DNA from: Halorubellus sp034808145
GTDB lineage: Archaea; Halobacteriota; Halobacteria; Halobacteriales; Natrialbaceae
Assembly (NCBI RefSeq): GCF_034808145.1
Contig: NZ_JAXHGM010000015.1
Location: 21,435-85,434, forward strand
Length of the DNA stretch: 64,000 bases
Direction: 5' to 3'
The notes beneath the pieces are model-generated. The model was not told where the DNA came from. It saw nothing but the letters and a program-made list of their open reading frames with translations, and made no database searches. Shown in pieces: positions 33,779 through 41,917 of the stretch (its first letter is position 1; each line of letters opens with the position of its first letter). The position numbers and the translations under genes were made by a program.

Positions 33779-34733
33779 CAGATACGATATGGACCCGACA
33801 GTAATGCTCCCGCCGAAGCCGGATCGGCGGTGGACCATAGCCAAGCAACTCGGCATCGACACTGCTGTCGTGCGCTTCTGGGGCGTTGACGACTGGTGGG
33901 AGTACGATACGCTCCAGCGGACGGTGACCCGATTCGAGGACCACGGCTTCTCGCTGGACGTCGTCGAGGATCGGCCGCCGATGGAGAAGACTGTCCTCGG
34001 GAACGCGGGCCGTGACGAGGAGATCGAGACTGTCAAAACGCTGATCGAGAACATGGGCCGACTCGGAATCGACACGTACTGCTGGGTGTGGACCGAGAAC
34101 CCGCTCGGCGTCATCCGCACCTCCGACTCGCTGCCGGGACGCGGCGACTCCCAGCGCATCGGCTACGACCACGAGTGGATGGAGCGTGCTCCTGAGCACG
34201 ACGCTGCCGGAATCACGAAAGACGACCTCTGGGAGAACCTGGGGTACTTTCTCGACGAGGTCGTCCCAGTCGCCGAGGAGTACGGGGTGAACCTCGCGTT
34301 ACATCCCGACGACCCACCGACCTCACCCGTCCGGGGCGTCCCGCGGATCGTCCAATCCGTCGAGGACTACCGACGGATTCTCGACCTCCACGACAGTCCA
34401 CACCACGGCGTCACCTTCTGTCAGGGGAACTTCTCCGCGATGGCCGGCGACACGATCGAGGCGATCCGAGAGTTCGGCGACCGGATCCACTTCGTCCACT
34501 TCCGTGACGTCGAGGGTGACGAGCGGAACTTCGTCGAAACGTGGCACGACGAGGGGCCGACCGACATGAAGGCCGCAATCGAGGCGTACCGGGAGGTCGG
34601 CTTCGATGGGCCGATCCGCCCGGACCACGTCCCGCGGATGGTCGGTGAACAGGACCGCGACGACGCGATGGCTGGGTACACCGACATGGGGCGGCTATTC
34701 GCGATCGGGTACATCAAGGGTCTGCTAGAGTAG
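33771..34733 (+). CDS. mannonate dehydratase (UxuA)-like TIM-barrel protein, 320 aa
   Basis: A UxuA-like TIM barrel: LRSLxID-type strands, NLALHPDDPPTSPVRGVPRI (metal-binding His), GVTFCQGNFSAM (Cys), IHFVHFRDVEG (His) and PIRPDHVPRM (Asp-His). These metal ligands match mannonate dehydratases, which convert D-mannonate to 2-keto-3-deoxygluconate. It overlaps the epimerase by 8 bp. It is shorter than the roughly 390-aa bacterial UxuA, so another sugar-acid substrate is possible. Confidence 0.8.
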   Translation: MSDRYDMDPTVMLPPKPDRRWTIAKQLGIDTAVVRFWGVDDWWEYDTLQRTVTRFEDHGFSLDVVEDRPPMEKTVLGNAGRDEEIETVKTLIENMGRLGIDTYCWVWTENPLGVIRTSDSLPGRGDSQRIGYDHEWMERAPEHDAAGITKDDLWENLGYFLDEVVPVAEEYGVNLALHPDDPPTSPVRGVPRIVQSVEDYRRILDLHDSPHHGVTFCQGNFSAMAGDTIEAIREFGDRIHFVHFRDVEGDERNFVETWHDEGPTDMKAAIEAYREVGFDGPIRPDHVPRMVGEQDRDDAMAGYTDMGRLFAIGYIKGLLE

Positions 34734-34774
34734 CGCGGCGTCCCCAACCATCACCAATACAATTGACACAACCA

Positions 34775-35659
34775 ATGACACTCGACACGATAGCGGTCAC
34801 TGGAGGCAACGGGAAGATCGGCTCGGCGATCCTCGAACACCTCGGAGAGCACGGCTACGAGACGGTGAACGTCTCGCGCGGGAAACGACGCGAGGAGGTC
34901 TCGGACACGTACGTGACGACGGACCTCCTCGACGCCGGCGAGACCTACGGTGCGCTCGCGAAGACAGGCGTAGACGCCGTCATCCACATGGGAACGATTC
35001 CAGACCCCTACGGGAACCCCGATTTCAGGGTGTACGAGAGCAACGTCATGTCGGCCGCGCACGTCCTCGAGGCGGCCGACGCGCTCGGGCTAGAGTCAGT
35101 CTGTCTGGCTTCCAGCATCAACGCCATGGGAAGCGAGCATCAAGATCGTCGGGCGGACGTTCGGTACGTTCCACTCGACGAGGCCCACCCGCGCACGCCC
35201 GGCGACCCATACGGCATCGCCAAACACGCGATGGAGGTCACCGCGGACGGGTTCGGCCGGCGCCCGACGACCGACCTCACTATCTCCTCGCTGCGGTACC
35301 CGTGGGTGACCACCGACGAGGAGATGGACGAGTACTTCGTCGAGCCCGACCGGTCACTCGACGCACTTCACGACGTCCATCCGGCAACGGGCCGGGAGGT
35401 GCTGTTCTCCTACCTCGCGATTGCGGATTCGGCGTCGATCGCCCGGAAGGCGGTCGAGGCGGACTACGACGGCCACGAGGTGTTCTGGGCAGTCGCAGGC
35501 GACACTACGGCCGACGCGACGACCGCCGAGGTCGTCGAGACGTTCTACCCTGCGGCCGATCTGCGGGAACCACCCGCCGGCCACGAGGCGATCGTCGACC
35601 TCTCGAAGGCGAAGGAGCTGCTCGGTTGGGAGCCCGAACACAGCTGGCGGGATCTGTAA
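34775..35659 (+). CDS. extended SDR, uronate dehydrogenase-like, 294 aa
   Basis: An NAD-binding TGGNGKIGSAI (8-18), active-site Ser in LASSINAMGS and YGIAKHAME giving Tyr-x3-Lys. The length and order resemble uronate dehydrogenases, which oxidise a uronic acid to an aldaro-lactone, but galactose-epimerase-type activity cannot be excluded. ATG 34775. It lies directly before the lactonase gene (6-bp gap), which supports an oxidation-lactone-hydrolysis pair. Confidence 0.8.
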   Translation: MTLDTIAVTGGNGKIGSAILEHLGEHGYETVNVSRGKRREEVSDTYVTTDLLDAGETYGALAKTGVDAVIHMGTIPDPYGNPDFRVYESNVMSAAHVLEAADALGLESVCLASSINAMGSEHQDRRADVRYVPLDEAHPRTPGDPYGIAKHAMEVTADGFGRRPTTDLTISSLRYPWVTTDEEMDEYFVEPDRSLDALHDVHPATGREVLFSYLAIADSASIARKAVEADYDGHEVFWAVAGDTTADATTAEVVETFYPAADLREPPAGHEAIVDLSKAKELLGWEPEHSWRDL

Positions 35660-35665
35660 CCCCTG

Positions 35666-36712
35666 ATGAACGAACCGGAGTTCGCCGTCGTCGGCTCGTA
35701 CACTCGGGACGGAGGCGATGGGCTCTCGACACACCGCGTCGATGGCGTGTCGATCACACTGTGTGATACCGCTCGGGAGGAAGACCCGTCGTTCCTCGAC
35801 ATCCACCCGACGGAGCGGTTCGTCGTCGCCGTGAACGAACGGGAGAACGGATCGGCAGTCAGTTATGCCGTCGACGAGGACGATGGCTCCCTCGACCGGC
35901 TCGACGGCACGGGAACCGGGGGCGACGGGCCGTGCCACGTCGCGCTCGACCCGACTGGAGAGTACGCCGTCGTCTCTCACTACGCCGGTGGCTCGGTGAC
36001 CCTGCTGTCCGTGAGTACTGGCGGCGGGCTCGACGGCCCGTTGGACAGACAGGAGCACGAGGGATCCGGGCCGAACGACGACCGCCAGGCGGCCCCGCAT
36101 CCACACTCGGCGTGGTTCGTCACGGACTCTCTCGTATACGTCCCCGACCTCGGCACCGACCAGGTCGTCGTCTACGAGCTGGACCGTCGCACAGAGCGGC
36201 TCCGCCTGCTTGGCGACGCGCCGGTCGACTGTGAGCCGGGTGCCGGGCCGCGTCACCTCGCGGTCCACCCGAACGAGCCTGTCGGCTATCTCCTGAACGA
36301 ACTCGACGCGGCCCTCACGGTCCTCGACCTGACCGACCCCCGATGTCCCGTCGTCGAAGAGACGCACTCGACGCTTCCGGACGACGTCGATCCGAACGGA
36401 ACCATCGCCGCCGACGTTCACGTCCACCCCGACGGCGAGCACGTGTTCGCCACGAACAGGGGACACGACTCCATCGCGTCGTTCGCGACGCAAGACTCGC
36501 CACTGAACGTCTCGCGGACGGACATCAGACCCACGGATGGGAAGTGGCCGCGCAACTTCGCGATTCACCCTGACGGCGAACGGGTATTCGTCTGTCACCA
36601 GCACAGCGACACCATCGTGCCGTTCGGGTTCGACTCCGACGCAGGGACGCTCGACCGAATCGGCGGGGCGACAGCGCTTGGTGCCCCGGTCTGTCTCAGG
36701 TTTATAGCGTAG
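35666..36712 (+). CDS. beta-propeller lactonase (6-phosphogluconolactonase-like, Pgl/YbhE family), 348 aa
   Basis: A seven-bladed propeller with repeating FLDIHPTERFVVAVNE, GPCHVALDPTGEYAVVSHYA, GPRHLAVHPNEPVGYLLNEL and FAIHPDGERVFVCHQ blades. The H-P-h-S/P-A motif (APHPHSAWF) is typical of the YbhE group. It probably hydrolyses the lactone made by the preceding dehydrogenase. Last gene of the plus-strand operon that starts at 26871. Confidence 0.85.
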   Translation: MNEPEFAVVGSYTRDGGDGLSTHRVDGVSITLCDTAREEDPSFLDIHPTERFVVAVNERENGSAVSYAVDEDDGSLDRLDGTGTGGDGPCHVALDPTGEYAVVSHYAGGSVTLLSVSTGGGLDGPLDRQEHEGSGPNDDRQAAPHPHSAWFVTDSLVYVPDLGTDQVVVYELDRRTERLRLLGDAPVDCEPGAGPRHLAVHPNEPVGYLLNELDAALTVLDLTDPRCPVVEETHSTLPDDVDPNGTIAADVHVHPDGEHVFATNRGHDSIASFATQDSPLNVSRTDIRPTDGKWPRNFAIHPDGERVFVCHQHSDTIVPFGFDSDAGTLDRIGGATALGAPVCLRFIA

Positions 36713-36881
36713 AGTGCCGTCTTTCTGCGTGAACACCCCTCGGTACGATGTCGAGTGGTCCTGTTGGATTATTCTGATGTATGGCGTTTTTCCGGACGTG
36801 CTGAATAGAGGGCGCGAGTCGGTCCAGAGCCTGAACCGGAAAAGAGCGGCCCAAATAAGCTCAGATTCAGCTGGTCAGATC

Positions 36882-37589
36882 TTACGACAGGTCGAGTACT
36901 CTCGCTTCTGCTTTGTGCAGATGTTCGTGGAACGTAGAGGTTGTAATACTCAACTCTGTAGCCAGCTCTCCCGCTGTGATGGCCTTTGGGTGCTGGTAGT
37001 ACCCCCGTTTCCGTGCCAGCTGAAAGATTTCCCGCTGCCGATGCGAGAGTCCATCGAGGGGGAGTGAGTTCGAGTCCTCCGTACGGCTGGCACTGGTAAT
37101 CGACTTCACGACAATCTCTGCGTCTCGTTCGTCTCGAATCTCATCGAGCAGTGATCGAATCGTCTCACGAGTGGCATTCGAGAGGACCGTCCAGTGCTCG
37201 GTCTTTCCGAAGGCATCCACTGGGGCACCATAGACGAACCCACGAGACGTGAACGCGTCGCTGATCTGTGTCTTTCCATCGTGCTCGACCAACAAGTCAC
37301 GGGTTGCATTGCCAGGTGTTGGGGCACGACCGTGTCGATACCCGTGGGTCATCCCCGAAACTGAGTACACTGCTGGATGGTTTCGAACCACCGACAGACC
37401 CTCCGCTATAGTGTCCTGTTCGTCACCATAGACAGTGTAGTGCGTGCTCGCTCTGCCACTCTCACGAGTGTAGATTGCGTATCCCAGGAAACCGACGTCA
37501 ACCTGTGTCGTCACGTCTAGCACCCAGCACCCAGGATGCCACACATCTAAAGTGAGTCGTAGTGTTTCTCCAGACTCGGTCGCACTCAT
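36882..37589 (-). CDS. HTH-10 (Bat-type) transcriptional regulator, 235 aa
   Basis: The C-terminal HTH-10 domain LSHRQREIFQLARKRGYYQH, then AITAGELATELSITTSTFHE, then HLHKAEARVL is diagnostic of haloarchaeal Bat-like regulators. The N-terminal part is a beta-rich sensor-like region (DVWHPGCWVLDVT…VDVGFLGYAIYTRESG). It diverges from the SDR gene at 37684 and converges on the lactonase. It is likely the second regulator of the cargo. Confidence 0.86.
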   Translation of the reverse strand: MSATESGETLRLTLDVWHPGCWVLDVTTQVDVGFLGYAIYTRESGRASTHYTVYGDEQDTIAEGLSVVRNHPAVYSVSGMTHGYRHGRAPTPGNATRDLLVEHDGKTQISDAFTSRGFVYGAPVDAFGKTEHWTVLSNATRETIRSLLDEIRDERDAEIVVKSITSASRTEDSNSLPLDGLSHRQREIFQLARKRGYYQHPKAITAGELATELSITTSTFHEHLHKAEARVLDLS

Positions 37590-37683
37590 AGTCGTGTATA
37601 GCAGTCACCAATAAAAAACGAGATGGGTTGGCACCTGCTATAGCAGGTTATGTGCTCATCCCATCGGCGTGGATACACGGAGT

Positions 37684-38388
37684 ATGGACGAACAAAAGGT
37701 CGCTGTGGTGACTGCTGCTGGAAGTGGAATCGGCGAGGCATGCGCACGGAAACTGAGTGAGGATGGCTACACTCCGGTACTGATGTCACGGTCAGGGAGC
37801 GCCGTCGAGGTCGCAGAGGAACTCGGCGGGGCCGGATTCGAGGGGTCGGTGACGAATTACGACGACTTGGCGGCGCTCGTCGAGACGACACAGGAACGCT
37901 ACGGGCGTATCGACGCAGTGGTGAACAACACGGGCCACCCGGCGTCCGGCGACCTGCTCGATATCTCGGACGAAGAGTGGCACGAGGGGCTCGATCTCGT
38001 ACTGCTCAATACGGTTCGGATGGCGCGACTCGTCACGCCCATCATGGAGAAGCAGGGTGGCGGGGCATTCGTGAACATCTCCACGTTCTCGGCGTTCGAG
38101 CCCTCCGCGACGTTCCCCGTTTCGTCGGTGCTGCGGGCTGGACTTGGGAGCTTCACCAAGCTCTACGCCGACCGGTACGCCGCCAGTGGGATTCGGATGA
38201 ATACCGTCCAGCCGGGATTCGTCGACAGTTACGAGATAGACGAGGAGACGCGAGTGCGAATCCCGATGGACCGACCAGCACGAACGGCCGAGATAGCGGA
38301 CGCAGTCGCGTATCTGGTCTCTTCTGAGTCGAGTTACATCACCGGCCAGAACATCCGCGTTGATGGCGGCCTCACCGAGTCCGTCTGA
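37684..38388 (+). CDS. SDR-family protein lacking the catalytic Tyr and Lys, 234 aa
   Basis: A Rossmann motif TAAGSGIGEA (10-19) and VVNNTGHP show the SDR fold. Ser of the triad is present in NISTFSAFE. The position of the Tyr-x3-Lys motif reads SSVLRAGLGSFTK, i.e. Ser in place of Tyr and Arg in place of Lys. I have seen this variant in other SDRs, so it may be a subfamily feature. Ordinary SDR chemistry may not occur. ATG 37684. Confidence 0.78.
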   Translation: MDEQKVAVVTAAGSGIGEACARKLSEDGYTPVLMSRSGSAVEVAEELGGAGFEGSVTNYDDLAALVETTQERYGRIDAVVNNTGHPASGDLLDISDEEWHEGLDLVLLNTVRMARLVTPIMEKQGGGAFVNISTFSAFEPSATFPVSSVLRAGLGSFTKLYADRYAASGIRMNTVQPGFVDSYEIDEETRVRIPMDRPARTAEIADAVAYLVSSESSYITGQNIRVDGGLTESV

Positions 38389-38573
38389 TCAGTAGGGACC
38401 TGCTTCTGTCCCATCTATCGCCGGTATCTTCTTTGCTGAATACAGCGCGCAAATCCAGCAGTTACACGAGTCCCTTCTCCAATCGATTGGAACAGTAGCA
38501 CACCTACAGAACGTATTTCCCAACACGCGGTGTTTGAGCGGCTGTGTGGTGATGCGTATTAACGACAGCGACA

Positions 38574-39182
38574 ATCGATATCCTGCTACAAGGCATCGTC
38601 CTCGGGTTCTCCATCGCCGCGCCGGTCGGCCCGATCGGTGTGCTGTGTATCCAGCGAACGCTCTCTAAAGGGAGACTCTCTGGATTCGTGAGCGGCCTCG
38701 GAGCCGCGACTGCGGACGCCGTGTATGGGGCCACCGTGGGGTTCGGAATCACGCTCGTCTCGGCACTCCTACTAGAGTACCAGACGGTGATTCGTCTCGC
38801 CGGCGGAGCGTTACTCCTGTACCTCGGTGTCTAGTCCTTCCGTACCGAGCCTACGAACGACGCTACCGCAGCGACCGACACGGGGGAACTCACCAGAGAC
38901 TACGGCTCGACATTCCTGCTGACGATCACCAATCTGGTGACGATTCTCGCCTTCGTCGGTATCTTCGCCGGGCTTGGAATCGGGACGTCGGGAGCGTACA
39001 TCGAGGCCGCCGCACTGGTCGGTGACGTCTTTCTCGGGTCGGCACTCTGGTGGCTCACGCTGAGCGTCGGTGTGAGTCTGCTCCGGGGTCGGTTCACTCG
39101 ATCGGTGATGCGCCGGGTGAACCGATTGGCTGGCCTCGTGATCGTCGCCTTCGGCCTACTCGCGCTCTCGGGAGCACTATGA
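38574..39182 (+). pseudogene. LysE-family exporter with in-frame TAG and lost start
   Basis: LysE/RhtB exporters move amino acids out of the cell. The frame reads ILLQGIVLGFSIAAPVGPIG, continues to LLLYLGV and meets TAG at 38832-38834. The same frame continues SFRTEPTNDATAATDTG… to …NLVTILAFVGIFAGLGIGTS and ends at 39182 as a normal LysE C-terminus. There is also no ATG, GTG or TTG at the expected start (ATCGATATC at 38574). One amber codon and a missing start point to recent inactivation. Confidence 0.75.
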
Positions 39183-39383
39183 AGTCACCAACTACTCGCC
39201 ACTCGAACGGCTCAGTGGCAGTCGTCCCCAAGGGTCGGTCGATTGCTGCATGCACCCTCTAAGTCGGCCACGGCGATTCTGACGGAAATCAGGGATATTA
39301 CGACCTGATCCGTTCTATCGTTCATCCGTATGTACGTCTCGTTTGGATGGTTGCGCTAAGAGGTGTGCGAACTATCTATGCTC

Positions 39384-39596
39384 TTAGTCCCTGCAGGCGT
39401 GCTGCTGAATTCGTTCGGGTAGTCCGACCTTCCCACAGACGGGACACTCCCGCAGCGGTGTCGGCGGGAGGTCGGTCCAGGCATCCAGCGCGGCGTCGAG
39501 CTGTGCTTCCACGATTGGCGAATCGGTCCTACGGCGGGCTTCGCGGAGGTGAATGCGAAGCCGTTCACGCGCCGTGAGTGTCGTATCGTCAGTCAT
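39384..39596 (-). CDS. small zinc-finger-like protein, 70 aa
   Basis: A helical N-terminal part (TARERLRIHLREARRRTDS) and a C-terminal CPVCGKVGLPERIQQHAC, a C2HC-type knuckle. ATG 39596 is used. A leader hairpin with the ACCCATC loop lies 21 bp upstream. It is probably co-regulated with the backbone genes rather than with the sugar block. Confidence 0.6.
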   Translation of the reverse strand: MTDDTTLTARERLRIHLREARRRTDSPIVEAQLDAALDAWTDLPPTPLRECPVCGKVGLPERIQQHACRD

Positions 39597-39616
39597 AGTG
39601 AGACGGGATAACTGGT

Positions 39617-39642
39617 GGCCCCGCCACCCATCGCCGGGGGCG
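39617..39642 (-). promoter_or_regulatory. leader hairpin with ACCCATC loop
   Basis: GGCCCCGCC (39617-39625), loop ACCCATC (39626-39632), GCCGGGGGCG (39633-39642). The stem has one bulge or mismatch but the loop is exactly that of 14831, 16284 and 22631. It is 21 bp upstream of ATG 39596. Confidence 0.65.
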
Positions 39643-39662
39643 AGCAACACCACCGGATCCGA

Positions 39663-40796
39663 TTAGCGAATATCGGGCTGAAGCGGGGCGAACTCCTCCC
39701 AGATCATATGGTGGCGCTGACAGAGCGTGATCAGATTCTCAAGTCGGTTTGCCCGTTCGTAGTCCAGAACCCCGTCGGCATCGATGAATGCGCCAAGCGG
39801 CGTAATGTGGTGGACGTTCAGGTCACGATCCCAGCGCTCGCGATGGGTCTCACGGTCGATGGAACATCCTGGCATCTGGCACTCGAAGCCGTCCCGTTCT
39901 AAGGCACGTTTGCGCTGCTTGTACCAGTTTGGGCCGTATGAGATATCCCCATAACCACCCTTCCAAGTGGGATGATCTGGACCGCTCGGCTGGCCGCGAT
40001 ATTCCATCCCGGCCGCCTCCACAGCCTGCTTCCATGATCCATACCGTCGGATGTACGGGTAGATCGTGATCTTCCCGTGTTCTCTCATATCCACAGTTGA
40101 GGGAACATGCCCCAGTTCATCGCGGAGCCGAGTGAGCTCCGTCAGTAACTCCTCTTCGGGGATATTTCGCCGCGTATGTGGGTCAAAACCTGCCTCCTGA
40201 AGTGCAGCGTTCCAACTACCGAATCGCCGCTGGGCGACTTTCGTTGCGTACGCTCCTTGTTCACCCATTTCGTAGGCGGTCGGTGGCCGCCCAAGGTCTT
40301 CTTCGAGCGTCTGAATCGCTGAGATTACTTCTTTTGGTGTAACCTTGGCCGATTTCGTCGTCGATAGCTCTGCAGCGTCGAGACCGGTATTCCACGATCC
40401 GAATCGCCGTTTCACCACAGCTGGAGATACTTCCCCGTGTGTCTTCATTTCCGATACTGACGGAGAGTGACCGAGCATCTCGGCCACGCGCTGTAACTCC
40501 TCGATTACCTCCGTTTCTGAGTAGGAATGATCGAGTGGTTCAAGACCAGCTTCCTGCAGTCCCTCTCGCCAACTCCCGAACGTTGATTGGACGGCACCAG
40601 CTGTGAACTCTGTCTCTTTCTCAACCTCGGGTTGCATCGGCGTTCGGCCTTTTTGTTCGGCGACACGTCTGAGCTCCTCAATGATGTGATCCGGCGTGAT
40701 TGACCGCTTGTGGCCTGCTATGTGGCCAGCAATCTCGACGTTCGTTTCGAACGATTCGCCGCAGATGTCGCACGTGTAGTCTCCTTCGATTTTCAT
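39663..40796 (-). CDS. C2H2 zinc finger, four helical repeats and HNH nuclease, 377 aa
   Basis: An N-terminal C2H2 finger (C9, C12, H25, H29), then four repeats of about 50 residues with …FGSWxxGLxxAG… cores (near 73-84, 132-142, 192-203, 252-263), the kind of repeat known from homing-endonuclease-associated proteins. A C-terminal HNH domain follows (RDGFECQMPGC, DLNVHHITPL with H329/H330, N350, LITLCQRHH). It should bind a long DNA site and cut it. It lies just inside the right 98-bp repeat. A leader with an ACCCC-TCGT-GGGGT hairpin (40826-40839) is upstream. Confidence 0.82.
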   Translation of the reverse strand: MKIEGDYTCDICGESFETNVEIAGHIAGHKRSITPDHIIEELRRVAEQKGRTPMQPEVEKETEFTAGAVQSTFGSWREGLQEAGLEPLDHSYSETEVIEELQRVAEMLGHSPSVSEMKTHGEVSPAVVKRRFGSWNTGLDAAELSTTKSAKVTPKEVISAIQTLEEDLGRPPTAYEMGEQGAYATKVAQRRFGSWNAALQEAGFDPHTRRNIPEEELLTELTRLRDELGHVPSTVDMREHGKITIYPYIRRYGSWKQAVEAAGMEYRGQPSGPDHPTWKGGYGDISYGPNWYKQRKRALERDGFECQMPGCSIDRETHRERWDRDLNVHHITPLGAFIDADGVLDYERANRLENLITLCQRHHMIWEEFAPLQPDIR

Positions 40797-40825
40797 ACGT
40801 AGCTCCGAGCGTTGGGCACGCCCGC

Positions 40826-40839
40826 ACCCCTCGTGGGGT
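40826..40839 (-). promoter_or_regulatory. leader hairpin, related type
   Basis: ACCCC-TCGT-GGGGT, 29 bp upstream of ATG 40796. It is flanked by GGACAAACAC on the distal side, similar to the other leaders. The loop differs from ACCCATC. Confidence 0.45.
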
Positions 40840-40905
40840 CGGACAAACACGCCCGGTCGCGCACCCTTTCCCCCGACCTCAGGGATGAATCTTAGACGCA
40901 GTCTC

Positions 40906-41004
40906 GAGGTTGTGGCTGCGCGCGCAGCGACCGTAGGGAGCGAGCACGGAGCGGTGGGTGGGGTGGTGGGGCTTGGGTCGGTCTGGCACACAACAAAAAA
41001 GAGG
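40906..41004 (+). repeat. 99-bp direct repeat, right copy
   Basis: Begins GAGGTTGTGGCTGCGCGCGC and ends ACAACAAAAAAGAGG, in the same orientation as 24103-24200. A handful of substitutions and one 1-bp length difference separate the copies. It ends 13 bp before the stop codon of the OB-fold gene. Confidence 0.8.
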
Positions 41005-41017
41005 CTGCTCGGTCCGG

Positions 41018-41917
41018 CTATTCGTCCCACCAGCGGCCGCGCTCCGGGAAATGAAGGGTTGACCAGCCAGTGACGGCCAGTGAGACGCGTCCGTCGTACC
41101 AATTTCTCGCCGCTCCGTGGATACGCACCCGTTCACCTTCTTCGATCCAGGGGGCATTCGATTTCTCCCAGATCGTCACCTTCGTTTGCCCGCTTTCGTC
41201 TGCGATGAGGCCAACTTGAGCGATGGCTGGAGAGTCACTATCCCAAAGCACCTCGATTTGACCGTCGACACTCACCTCCTTGCGATCGATGTCCTCGAGC
41301 TTCCCGATGGGAACCACCTGCCCCGGGGCCGTCTGCAACTCCTCGAACACCCGCACGACCGCACTCGTCATGTCCGTGCCGTCGACGACCGCGTCGGCCA
41401 GGCGTCGACTGATCGCCGCGCGCGACCAGCCATCCACCCGCGTCGCGAGTCGGTCCGCTTCCGTGTTCACCGTCGCCAGTTCGTCCTGGGAGAGCTCCGC
41501 TCGGGGATCATCCCGTTCGGGGTCGGCCATCGGGTCCACGCTCGCGGCCCGCTGCTGGAACTCCCGCCGGCGCTGCGTGCTCCCTTGTGCGACGACCTCT
41601 CGCGTGCGCTGCTCCCGACCGTCCTGCGTGCCCAGCTCGGCCTGGGCACTGATGCGCTCCAGTTCGGCTTCCCGCGCCCGAATGCGCTCCTCCTGTTCGA
41701 GGGTGACACCGTGAATCCGGTCCTCGCTCGTGTCCGCGATCCCATCCGGGTGGTTCGCATCCACCTTCGCCTGCGTCTCCTGCTCGACCGCCGCCTCGAA
41801 TTCCGGCGTCTCGTCGACGACCGGGAAGCCGTCTTCATCGACCGCCTGACCGCCCGCGTTCTCGAATGCCTGTTCATCGACCGAAACGACCTTTCCGCTA
41901 GCGTTGTTAATAGACAT
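41018..41917 (-). CDS. OB-fold single-strand DNA-binding (RPA/SSB-like) protein, 299 aa
   Basis: The C-terminal 120 residues form an OB fold (KEVSVDGQIEVLWDSDSPAI, AQVGLIADESGQTKVTIWEK, EEGERVRIHGAARNWYDGRV, SLAVTGWSTLHF), as in haloarchaeal RPA-like proteins. The N-terminal half is a charged coiled region (ERIRAREAELERISAQAELG). ATG 41917. It probably protects single-stranded DNA during plasmid replication or transfer. Two strong hairpins occupy the leader. Confidence 0.75.
   Translation of the reverse strand: MSINNASGKVVSVDEQAFENAGGQAVDEDGFPVVDETPEFEAAVEQETQAKVDANHPDGIADTSEDRIHGVTLEQEERIRAREAELERISAQAELGTQDGREQRTREVVAQGSTQRRREFQQRAASVDPMADPERDDPRAELSQDELATVNTEADRLATRVDGWSRAAISRRLADAVVDGTDMTSAVVRVFEELQTAPGQVVPIGKLEDIDRKEVSVDGQIEVLWDSDSPAIAQVGLIADESGQTKVTIWEKSNAPWIEEGERVRIHGAARNWYDGRVSLAVTGWSTLHFPERGRWWDE

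Noticed and set aside
35354..36736. Long minus-strand open frame (460 codons) opposite the lactonase and SDR genes
   Set aside because: Very Arg/Val-rich, no motif, lies exactly antisense to well supported genes. Typical shadow frame in GC-rich DNA.
38832..38834. In-frame TAG in the LysE gene as a pyrrolysine codon
   Set aside because: I know of no pyrrolysine use in haloarchaea and the start codon is also missing. A broken gene is simpler.
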